From Armatimonadaceae bacterium (GTDB taxonomy: Bacteria > Armatimonadota > Armatimonadia > Armatimonadales > Armatimonadaceae), in contig JAUJNC010000177.1 in NCBI GenBank assembly GCA_030446525.1, positions 1 to 8,122 of the forward strand: a stretch of DNA of 8,122 bases. The letters are read 5' to 3'. The notes below the pieces were generated by a model. The model searched no databases. It saw nothing but the letters and a program-made list of their open reading frames with translations, and was not told the DNA's origin. Positions within the stretch are counted from its first letter, which is position 1. Every line of letters begins with the position of its first letter. Shown piece after piece: positions 1 through 5,045 of this stretch. The translations under genes and the position numbers were made by a program.

Positions 1-224
1 CGCCGGCCGAGCCCGACCTCGCCCCCCACGCACCCCCCGCGCTCCCGCAGCCTGGCCATGACCGGGTTGCCCTCGGCGATCCCGAAGGAAAAGGCGAGCA
101 GGCTGAAGATCAGGTCCGCGCCGGAAAAGATCAGGTACAGCGCAGCAGGAAACGCGGCCCCGTGCGGGCGGTCAAGCCGGCGGCCACCAAGCCGGCGGAC
201 GGCAACAGCGACTTGCGAAGACAA
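1..224 (-). CDS. Small membrane protein, DUF5658-like, N-terminal part (cut by window edge)
   Basis: The frame stays open for 74 codons and runs off the left edge of the window, so only the N-terminus is seen. I chose the TTG at 224-222 as start. No ATG or GTG lies upstream in frame, an in-frame TGA sits four codons upstream (234-236), and a good ribosome binding site GAGGAG ends five bases before the TTG. Residues 1-24 are basic (several Arg). They are followed by a hydrophobic segment of roughly residues 25-50 containing Asp37, then E-G-N-P at 51-54. The pattern of an Asp inside a membrane helix followed by E-x-N-P is what I associate with DUF5658, a family of small integral membrane proteins of unknown role. 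It lies downstream of the GspE/PilB-like gene on the same strand but appears to have its own promoter. The family assignment rests on a short motif and is tentative; the existence of the gene is better supported. Confidence 0.55.
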   Translation of the reverse strand, partial: MSSQVAVAVRRLGGRRLDRPHGAAFPAALYLIFSGADLIFSLLAFSFGIAEGNPVMARLRERGGCVGGEVGLGR

Positions 225-277
225 AGCGGCTCCTCATCCGAAAAGGGAATGCCCCGGCTGCGGGAAGCTACGCCCCT

Positions 278-306
278 ATTATACCTGAACGGCTTTTCCG
301 TTACAA
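278..306 (-). promoter_or_regulatory. Sigma-70-type promoter for the DUF5658-like gene
   Basis: On the minus strand TTGTAA (306-301) and TATAAT (283-278) are separated by exactly 17 bp. This is the only place in the window where a perfect -10 has a recognisable -35 at ideal spacing. Predicted transcription would begin near 271 and give a leader of roughly 47 nt that contains the GAGGAG ribosome binding site. The spacer contains a short inverted repeat, AACGG/CCGTT around four to five A/T bases, which could be an operator or the remains of a terminator for the upstream gene; it has no T-run. The rest of the 225-345 gap shows only a possible small hairpin at 252-266. Confidence 0.6.
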
Positions 307-345
307 CGCCATTTACAACAGGATTGGGAGGGAAGGGGCAGGGGC

Positions 346-2121
346 CTACAGCTCCTCCGCCAGGAGCACGCGGGATACCTCGTCCGTGGTCGTGATGCCG
401 GCGAGCACCTTCCTGATCGCGGACTGGCGCATGGGGCGCATCCCGTCCTGCACCGCCTGCTCCTTGACCAGCACCGAGGAAGCGCGGTTCAGGACCAGCG
501 AGCGCGCGGCGTCGGTCACGGTCATGACCTCGAACACCGCCGACCGGCCCCGGTAGCCCTTGCCGTTGCATTCGCGGCAGCCCTTGCCGCGCGCGATCCG
601 GACCGGCTCGCCCGCCTCCGTGTGCGTCGGCGCCCCCAGGCCCTCCAGCACCGCCGGGTCGGGCTCGTACCACTCGCGGCAGTTGTCACAGATCTTGCGC
701 AGAAGCCGCTGCCCGATCACCCCGAGCACGGACGACGAGATCAGGAACGGCTCGACGCCCATGTTGTCCAGTCGCACCATGGCGCCGGGCGCGTCGTTGG
801 TGTGCAGCGTCGCGAAGACCAGGTGCCCGGTCAGCGCGGCGTTGATGGCGACTTCGGCCGTCTCCTTGTCACGGATCTCGCCCACCAGGATGATGTCGGG
901 GTCCTGCCGAACGAGGGTCCGCAGCCCCGACGCGAAGGTGACGCCGGCGCGGACGTTCACCTGCGTCTGGTTCACGCCCCGCAGCTGATACTCCACCGGG
1001 TCCTCGATCGTGGTGATGTTCTTGCCGATGTCGTTGATCTTGTTGAGCGAGGCGTACAGCGTGGTCGATTTGCCCGAGCCGGTCGGCCCCGTCACCAGCA
1101 CCATGCCGTACGGGCGCGTGATCAGGTGGTTCCACACCTCCAGCTCGTCGGGCCAGAAGCCGATCTTCTCCAGCGCCACCGACATCGCTTCCTTGTCCAG
1201 AACGCGCAGGACCGTCTTCTCGCCGTGGACCGTGGGCATGATCGAGACGCGCAGATCGAAGGTTCGGTTGTGGTACACGCGGGAGATGCGGCCGTCCTGG
1301 GGCCGCCGCCGCTCGGCGATGTCCATGCGCCCCATGATCTTGATGCGCGACGTCACCGCGGCCTGGTTGGCGCGCGGGATCATCATCTGCTCGTGCAGCA
1401 CGCCGTCCACGCGGTAGCGGACCCGCAGCCCGTCCTCCTGCGGTTCCAGGTGGATGTCCGACGCGTAGTTCGTGAACGCGCCGTCGACCACGGTGTTCAC
1501 CAGACGCACGATCGGGGCGTTCTCGGCCTGGTCCAGCAGGTCCTGCGCCGCGGCCTCCTCCTCCTCCGCCGGCTCGATCTCGCGCAGCGCCTCCTGCGCG
1601 CGCTCGCGCATGTCGTAGGAGCGGTTGATGACCGGCAGGAGCTCGGCGGGCAGCGCCAGCATCGGCACCACCGTCCGCCCGGTCTGCAGGCGCACCCTGT
1701 CGATGGTGTCCAGATCCAGCGGGTCCGCCATGGCGAGCCAGACCTGCTCCTTGTCCGCCCGCAGCGGGAGCACCAGGCGCTCGCGTACCAGGCTCTCGGG
1801 GAGCAGGCGCGCGGCGTCGGCCTCGATGGGGTAGGTGGACAGGTCGACGTGGGGCGTGCCGTTGATCTCCTCGAGCAGCGTGCCTACCTGCTTGGGGGAA
1901 ACGTAGCCCAGGTTCACCAGGATGTGCCCCAGGAACTCGTTGTTCCCCCTGGTGGACTGCACCTCCAGGGCCTGCGCCAGCTGCTGGGGCGTAACAAGGC
2001 GCCGCTCAAGCAGCCGGTCGCCGAGCCGGGGGCGGGCGCTGCGCAGAGGGCGGGGCAGATTAGGCCCGCTCGGCGTTATTTTATTGTGGGAACCTTGCGG
2101 GTCCGACGGCCGTTTTTGCAT
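346..2121 (-). CDS. GspE/PilB-family type II secretion / type IV pilus assembly ATPase
   Basis: This is a 591-residue cytoplasmic hexameric ATPase of the family that powers type IV pilus extension (PilB) or type II secretion (GspE). Residues 32-86 hold two tandem MshEN-type 24-residue units, R-L-G at 32-34 and L-G at 64-65. An acidic linker follows (about 182-200). The ATPase core carries Walker A G-P-T-G-S-G-K-S at 345-352, an Asp box T-I-E-D-P-V-E-Y at 371-378, a Walker B region ending V-G-E-I-R-D at 413-418, and a His box T-L-H-T-N-D at 438-443. A tetracysteine zinc site follows (Cys478, Cys481, Cys515, Cys518), typical of GspE, PilB and MshE and absent from retraction ATPases such as PilT. 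Length is normal for the family. The ATG at 2121 has an in-frame stop four codons upstream and only a weak ribosome binding site. PilB versus GspE cannot be decided because no other pilus or secretion gene is in the window. The MshEN units have lost some consensus residues. Confidence 0.95.
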   Translation of the reverse strand: MQKRPSDPQGSHNKITPSGPNLPRPLRSARPRLGDRLLERRLVTPQQLAQALEVQSTRGNNEFLGHILVNLGYVSPKQVGTLLEEINGTPHVDLSTYPIEADAARLLPESLVRERLVLPLRADKEQVWLAMADPLDLDTIDRVRLQTGRTVVPMLALPAELLPVINRSYDMRERAQEALREIEPAEEEEAAAQDLLDQAENAPIVRLVNTVVDGAFTNYASDIHLEPQEDGLRVRYRVDGVLHEQMMIPRANQAAVTSRIKIMGRMDIAERRRPQDGRISRVYHNRTFDLRVSIMPTVHGEKTVLRVLDKEAMSVALEKIGFWPDELEVWNHLITRPYGMVLVTGPTGSGKSTTLYASLNKINDIGKNITTIEDPVEYQLRGVNQTQVNVRAGVTFASGLRTLVRQDPDIILVGEIRDKETAEVAINAALTGHLVFATLHTNDAPGAMVRLDNMGVEPFLISSSVLGVIGQRLLRKICDNCREWYEPDPAVLEGLGAPTHTEAGEPVRIARGKGCRECNGKGYRGRSAVFEVMTVTDAARSLVLNRASSVLVKEQAVQDGMRPMRQSAIRKVLAGITTTDEVSRVLLAEEL

Positions 2122-2133
2122 AGCGACATTCTA

Positions 2134-2175
2134 CCGATGCTTGATATATGATATCGGATACATTATACCGGATAC
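2134..2175 (-). repeat. Array of six 7-bp units in the promoter/leader of the GspE/PilB-like gene
   Basis: Read on the minus strand, six consecutive 7-mers fill 2175-2134 without gaps. Two are exactly GTATCCG (2175-2169 and 2161-2155). The unit between them is GTATAAT, which contains the -10 hexamer. The next three are ATATCAT, ATATCAA and GCATCGG. All share a R-(T/C)-A-T-(C/A) core. The last units can also pair as a hairpin, CCGAT (2157-2153) with ATCGG (2138-2134). Phased heptamers across a -10 box could be a multimeric regulator site. The register is seen directly; any function is inference. Confidence 0.4.
2162..2167 (-). promoter_or_regulatory. Probable -10 box of the GspE/PilB-like gene
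   Basis: A perfect TATAAT on the minus strand, preceded by GG, lies 41 bp from the ATG at 2121. It implies a leader of roughly 34 nt. No convincing -35 is present at 16-19 bp, where the sequence is G/C only, so the promoter may need an activator or another upstream contact. It lies in the middle of the heptamer array. Confidence 0.5.
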
Positions 2176-2182
2176 GCAGAGG
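2168..2182 (-). repeat. 15-bp fragment of the repeated leader element (copy 3, partial)
   Basis: The minus strand reads CCTCTGCGTATCCGG here. It matches CCTCTGCGTATCAGG of copy 1 (2852-2866) at 14 of 15 positions, and CCTCTGTGGATCCGG of copy 2 (6915-6929) at 13 of 15. The surrounding sequence does not align with those copies and there is no ATG at the matching place. In this copy the block sits directly upstream of TATAAT, whereas in copies 1 and 2 it lies downstream of the TATAA box. Confidence 0.5.
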
Positions 2183-2224
2183 ACCGCGCCCGCAAACGCG
2201 CCGCGCCGCCCGAAACCGGCGTTT

Positions 2225-2695
2225 CTACGAAGGGATGTGCCAGCGGCCACCCTCGAGCCGGCCCCGGCGGCGGATGCGGCGGGCGCAGCGCTCCACCAGG
2301 TGGCGCGCGGAGGGCGCCCGGCCCGCGCCGCGCCCCGGCGGCTCGTCCGGGTCACGCGCCTCCAGGAGGCCGTCGCGACGCCGCTCCCCCCCCCGCGCCG
2401 GCCCCAGCTGCAGCACGATCATCCGCGAGGCCTCCGGGTCCACGTGCAGCGCGCCGGAGCCGTTGCGCGCCGCCACCAGGGGCGCACCCTCGTCTGCCGC
2501 GGGCCGCAGCCCCCAGGCCGTCGCCCCGTCGTCCTCCGCCAGCCGCTCCAGCAGGGGGCGCGACGTGCGGCGCAGGCGCAGCTCATCACGGGACCCGGCG
2601 ACGAGCGGCGTCATCAACATGCCGCCCGGCGCGCGCCGCGCCAGGAATCGCAAAAGCCCCTGTATCTCGGACTCCCCCGCCGAGAATCGGATCAT
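2225..2695 (-). CDS. Hypothetical protein, 156 residues, no family recognised
   Basis: I do not recognise this protein. It is judged real because almost every third codon position is G or C through its body, while overlapping frames on both strands give arginine- and proline-rich nonsense. I start it at the ATG at 2695; GTG codons at 2698 and 2704 are alternatives, and the frame remains open further upstream to 2956. Residues 1-20 could form an amphipathic helix. The middle (about 30-95) alternates charged and hydrophobic residues like a small globular domain, with a hydrophobic strand I-V-L-Q-L. The C-terminal 50 residues are rich in Arg, Gly and Pro and probably partly disordered. There are no signal peptide, membrane segment or cysteine motif. 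It lies upstream of the GspE/PilB-like gene on the same strand but has a separate -10 box. A pilus-related role would only be guilt by proximity. Confidence 0.65.
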   Translation of the reverse strand: MIRFSAGESEIQGLLRFLARRAPGGMLMTPLVAGSRDELRLRRTSRPLLERLAEDDGATAWGLRPAADEGAPLVAARNGSGALHVDPEASRMIVLQLGPARGGERRRDGLLEARDPDEPPGRGAGRAPSARHLVERCARRIRRRGRLEGGRWHIPS

Positions 2696-2710
2696 CACTC
2701 CCACAAGCGT

Positions 2711-2716
2711 ATTATA
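2711..2716 (-). promoter_or_regulatory. -10 box for the 156-residue protein, near-leaderless
   Basis: A perfect TATAAT on the minus strand ends only 15 bp before the ATG at 2695. Transcription would begin at about 2704, where an in-frame GTG also lies, so the message would be leaderless or carry a leader of under ten bases. No good -35 is visible at 16-19 bp. The sequence GGGAG just before the ATG is too close to act as a normal ribosome binding site. Confidence 0.4.
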
Positions 2717-2807
2717 CAGCACCTCCCCGGGCACGGTGGCGCACCCCCGGCCGGCGGTCAGGCGACGAAAAGATGTTAAATCCTTTGAATATTCCTTACC
2801 CAGACAT

Positions 2808-2815
2808 GGTATAAT
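2808..2815 (+). promoter_or_regulatory. Extended -10 promoter box in copy 1 of the repeated element
   Basis: TGGTATAAT fits the extended -10 form TGnTATAAT. A weak -35, TTGAAT at 2785-2790, lies 19 bp upstream, longer than ideal. Transcription to the right would begin near 2822. It would read the short frame at 2838 and, about 240 nt further on, the membrane-protein gene at 3062. Confidence 0.5.
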
Positions 2816-2837
2816 GGGGTACTCGCCGGCCGGCGCC

Positions 2838-2891
2838 ATGCCCCCTGGAGACCTCTGCGTATCAGGCACGTCCTTCTCGAAGGTACGATGA
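2838..2891 (+). CDS. Short leader-type ORF, 17 codons, copy 1
   Basis: The frame encodes a peptide beginning M-P-P-G-D-L-C-V-S-G-T. It matches the 18-codon frame of copy 2 at M, P, D, L, C, S, G and T, in the same register. Its TGA overlaps the ATG at 2888 as ATGA, exactly as in copy 2, which is the arrangement used for translational coupling. There is no ribosome binding site before the ATG, so translation is unproven. Changes between the copies are not mainly synonymous, so the conservation may come from the RNA or DNA rather than the peptide. Confidence 0.35.
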   Translation: MPPGDLCVSGTSFSKVR

Positions 2892-2929
2892 CTTCGATAA
2901 TACGACCTGCTGTCAGTAATTTGTCGTGA
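2888..2929 (+). pseudogene. 13-codon frame after copy 1, possible remnant of a gene start
   Basis: The ATG overlaps the stop of the short upstream frame (ATGA). The frame begins M-T-S-I-I-R-P-A and ends at a TGA after 13 codons. At the same place in copy 2 the full acyltransferase begins M-T-L-T-V-Q-P-A, with 12 of 20 bases identical after the ATGA and differences almost all transitions. Either a paralogous gene start was duplicated with the element and then lost its body, or both frames are simply part of the element. Confidence 0.25.
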
Positions 2930-3061
2930 TCGTCTTCCACGCTGGAGGTAAATCACCTACGATGTCGCAGGATGCCACTCGCGACTCCTTTTACAGCTCC
3001 TTGTCGTTCCGGCGGACGCAACGTTCGGGGAGGCGTCACGGCAAACAGGATAAATAGATCG

Positions 3062-3835
3062 ATGCAGCACCTCTCTCGCAAACCCGCCCCGGTTCTTGAA
3101 GGACAATCGCCTTCCGTTACACGGCTCTCTCCCCGCAGAGTCGCCCGCGTCCTGAGCTCTGTCGTGCTGGGGCTCGTCCTCGCAAGCGTCGCCGGACAGA
3201 TCTCCCGCTACGTCCTGGGCCACGGCCACCTGTTCGGGCTGGTGGACCTGTTCTACGTGGACGTCGAAGACAACATCCCGACGTGGTACTCATCGTCCAT
3301 GCTCCTGGTCTGCGCCCTCTTGCTCGGGGCGATCGGCTCCATCGCCCGGCGCGACGGGGACCGCTTCGCCGCGCACTGGGGCGCCCTGTCACTGCTGTTC
3401 GTGTGCCTGTCTTTGGACGAGGCGGTCAGCATCCACGAGCGCGTCACCGAGCTTCTCCGTGCCCTGATGAACGCCCACGGCGTTTTGTTCTTCACGTGGG
3501 TCATCCCCGGCGCCGCCATGACGGCCCTGCTCGGCCTGGCGTACCTGCGGTTCCTGGCGCATCTTCCGCGCAGCACACGACGTCTCGTCCTCCTGGCTGC
3601 CTGCCTGTACGTCGGGGGCGCGCTCGGCATGGAGATGGTGGGCGGGCTGTACGTAGAGCGCTACAACATGTGGAACCTGCCCTACTCGTTCCTTGCCACC
3701 CTCGAGGAGTGGCTGGAGATGCAGGCCGTGGTCGTCTTTGTCTACGCGCTGCTGTCGCACCTGAGCGTGCACGGGGGTGGGCTGTATTTCCGCGTTGGCG
3801 ACGCGTTGCCGGCAGCGCATGACCACAGCAAATGA
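3062..3835 (+). CDS. Multipass inner-membrane protein of unknown function, 257 residues
   Basis: Hydrophobic segments suggest about six membrane helices: roughly residues 30-52, 76-95, 105-124, 141-165, 174-196 and 208-234. Several charged residues lie in or next to helices: D-V-E-D-N-I-P-T-W-Y at 67-76, S-L-D-E-A-V-S-I-H-E at 117-126, Glu191, and L-E-E-W-L-E-M at 214-220. Such conserved-looking Asp, Glu and His residues at the membrane face could bind a metal or form an active site. The pattern resembles uncharacterised membrane proteins I have seen in varied bacteria, but I know no function for them. I start it at the ATG at 3062 because the 30 codons upstream (the frame opens at 2972) do not look coding. 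Only a distant AGGA supports this start. The last 20 residues are polar and contain His. It lies downstream of copy 1 of the leader element and is followed by a hairpin-rich gap. Confidence 0.8.
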   Translation: MQHLSRKPAPVLEGQSPSVTRLSPRRVARVLSSVVLGLVLASVAGQISRYVLGHGHLFGLVDLFYVDVEDNIPTWYSSSMLLVCALLLGAIGSIARRDGDRFAAHWGALSLLFVCLSLDEAVSIHERVTELLRALMNAHGVLFFTWVIPGAAMTALLGLAYLRFLAHLPRSTRRLVLLAACLYVGGALGMEMVGGLYVERYNMWNLPYSFLATLEEWLEMQAVVVFVYALLSHLSVHGGGLYFRVGDALPAAHDHSK

Positions 3836-3843
3836 CCGAAACG

Positions 3844-4138
3844 CCGCCGCAGACCCCTGGATTTATTCCTCGGCGGAAGGCGGCATCTCCCGTGCGAGCG
3901 CGGATACCCGGCGAAGCGAACACGGAAGTGTTTGAAAGCCCGTTCGCACGGGTAGAATACCCCGTTACTGTCGGATAGTGCAACGGGATCAGCGAACCTG
4001 AGATAGCCCTCGCTCGCGCAGTCTTTGTATCGGGCAACAAAACAGTGGTGTCCCCGCTTCCCCTTCCGTAGCGTTGCCCCGCGCAGCCGCGTTGCTTCCA
4101 AATGGCAAGTACCCCGCCCAGCGAACCCGCCTTAGGCG
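3844..4138. other. Hairpin-rich intergenic region without a convincing gene
   Basis: At least six inverted repeats stand nearly end to end here: CCGCCG/CGGCGG (3844-3849, 3871-3876); a 9-bp perfect stem (3889-3897, 3944-3952); CCCGTT/AACGGG (3961-3966, 3982-3987); AGCGA/TCGCT (3991-3995, 4010-4014); GGGCAAC/GTTGCCC (4032-4038, 4073-4079); and CGCC/GGCG (4128-4131, 4135-4138). Base composition is less G/C-rich than in the flanking genes. Minus-strand frames cross it, but their third positions are not biased like true genes here. Candidates are a structured RNA, a non-autonomous mobile element or its remnant, or an attenuator for the downstream TPR gene. No hairpin is followed by a T-run, so none is a standard terminator. 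Confidence 0.5.
3889..3952. ncRNA. Two-level stem structure, candidate structured RNA core
   Basis: CCCGTGCGA (3889-3897) pairs perfectly with TCGCACGGG (3944-3952). Nested inside is AACAC-GGAA-GTGTT (3919-3932), a 5-bp stem closed by a GNRA-type GGAA tetraloop if read on the plus strand. A third small stem, CGG/CCG, can form near 3901-3910. This multi-branched layout is more than expected of a chance intergenic sequence. I could not match it to a known RNA family. The strand is uncertain; the GNRA loop favours plus. Confidence 0.35.
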
Positions 4139-4155
4139 TGGTGGACGGTCGAGAG

Positions 4156-4164
4156 AAAGGAGGT
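4156..4164 (+). promoter_or_regulatory. Ribosome binding site of the TPR gene
   Basis: AAAGGAGGT is a near-perfect anti-16S match. It lies 12 bases before the GTG at 4176, somewhat longer than usual, but it decides for that start over the ATG at 4209, which has no ribosome binding site. Confidence 0.6.
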
Positions 4165-4175
4165 GCACTGGCGGC

Positions 4176-5027
4176 GTGAATACATTTGCCCCTATAAGAA
4201 GCATATTTATGGTGGCCTGGTTTGCTGTCTGTCTGACGCTGCCGCCGGCGGCGGCGGGCCACGGAGACATCCACGAGCGGGTCGCTGCGCTGACCAAGCA
4301 GATCGAGCAATCCCCGGCGAACGCCGATCTGTACCTGAAGCGGGGTGATCTGCATCGCCTGCACCGCGATTGGGATGCCGCCCTGGCCGATTACGAGCGA
4401 GCCGCTCAGATCGCTCCAGGTCTGGCTGCCCTGGACCTGCATCGCGGGACGACGTTGCTCGAGGCCGGCTGGCCGCACTCGGCCAAGGTCGCACTGGACC
4501 GCTTCCTGGTCAGGCACCCGGATCACGCGGGGGCGCGGGTGGTGCGCGCCCGGGCGCTGATGAGACTCAGCCAGCGCGCGGCGGCGGCAGAGGATTTCAC
4601 GCGCGCGATCGCGCAGCTGCCCAGGCCCCAGCCAGAACATTACCTCGAACGCGCACAGGCACTGATCGCCGGCGGTGAGGAACGGCTCGACGAAGCACTG
4701 CGTGGGCTGGATGAGGGCATGGAGAAGCTAGATCAGCCGATCACGCTCCAGCTCTTCGCGATCGATCTCGAACTCAAACAAAGGCGCTACGACGCCGCGC
4801 TGGAACGGCTGGAGAAGATCTCCGCGCAGGCGGCACGCCGGGAAACGTGGTTGGCACGCCGGGGCGAGATCCTGGAGCAGGCTGGGCGGCCCGCGGAGGC
4901 GCGCAAAGCGTTCCAGGCGGCGTTGGCGGCGACCGAGTCGCTCCCCCCCCACCGCCGCAACGTCAAAGCGATGTCTGAACTGGAAAAACGCCTGCGCGCC
5001 GCGCTCGAACGGCTGGGCGCAGACTAA
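4176..5027 (+). CDS. Secreted TPR-repeat protein, 283 residues
   Basis: With the GTG start at 4176 the protein begins with a typical export signal: Arg8, a hydrophobic core of about residues 10-24, and likely cleavage after A-A-A at 25-27. The alternative ATG at 4209 would leave this signal without its positive end. The mature part (from about residue 28, G-H-G-D) is entirely helical, made of five to six tetratricopeptide units from about residue 50 to 260. The first is clearest, with Leu, Gly and Ala at the expected places around K-R-G-D-L at 55-59 and Y-x-R-A at 73-76. TPR proteins act as protein-binding scaffolds; no catalytic residues are expected. Its TAA is 18 bp before the GTG of the secreted phosphatase, so the two are very probably one operon and act together outside the cytoplasm. 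The C-terminus is charged and ends with a helix. Confidence 0.85.
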   Translation: MNTFAPIRSIFMVAWFAVCLTLPPAAAGHGDIHERVAALTKQIEQSPANADLYLKRGDLHRLHRDWDAALADYERAAQIAPGLAALDLHRGTTLLEAGWPHSAKVALDRFLVRHPDHAGARVVRARALMRLSQRAAAAEDFTRAIAQLPRPQPEHYLERAQALIAGGEERLDEALRGLDEGMEKLDQPITLQLFAIDLELKQRRYDAALERLEKISAQAARRETWLARRGEILEQAGRPAEARKAFQAALAATESLPPHRRNVKAMSELEKRLRAALERLGAD

Positions 5028-5045
5028 CAAAGGAGCTGGACAGCT

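Larger units (their letters stand above)
2807..2911 (+). repeat. Repeated leader element, copy 1
   Basis: This is one of two copies of an intergenic element; the other is at 6867-6977. The first 16 bases, from TGGTATAA to GGGGTAC, match copy 2 at 15 of 16. A variable 16-19 bp follows, with a 12-nt perfect palindrome at 2824-2835. Then 35 bases starting at CATGCCC (2837-2871) match at 29 of 35. A shared ATGA comes at 2888. The 20 bases after it match at 12 of 20, and 7 of the 8 differences are transitions. The two copies differ by three bases in the variable part and by one codon before the ATGA. It fills the 5' half of the 366-bp gap between the divergent genes; I see no other gene in that gap. 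Confidence 0.7.

Noticed and set aside
131..673. Minus-strand frame of 180 codons overlapping the end of the GspE/PilB-like gene
   Set aside because: It is an out-of-frame shadow of that gene in its first two thirds, with Gly/Pro/Arg-rich low-complexity product.
622..2151. Long plus-strand open frame (about 509 codons) opposite the GspE/PilB-like gene
   Set aside because: Its product is an Arg/His/Val-rich shadow with no motifs. The opposite strand encodes all GspE/PilB motifs.
2807..2911. c-di-GMP (GEMM), fluoride, ZTP or guanidine riboswitch
   Set aside because: Considered because of the leader position and the MshEN gene nearby, but none of the consensus cores I know for these classes is present.
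3844..3876. Rho-independent terminator after the membrane-protein gene
   Set aside because: Only a 6-bp stem with a 21-base loop and no T-run after it.
3889..3952. Group II intron domain V or integron attC site
   Set aside because: The 9-bp stem and nearby GAAAG recall these, but there is no reverse transcriptase, no GUGYG/AY ends, and no attC-type GTT/AAC terminal boxes.
3742..4101. Minus-strand frame of 119 codons through the hairpin-rich gap
   Set aside because: Part of the product looks protein-like, but roughly two thirds of its third positions are G/C against nearly all in true genes here, and it overlaps the membrane-protein end. Not called, although a decayed mobile element is not excluded.
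3501..4640. Minus-strand frame of 379 codons across the membrane protein, the gap and the TPR gene
   Set aside because: It lies opposite two well-supported genes and shows no family motif or codon bias.
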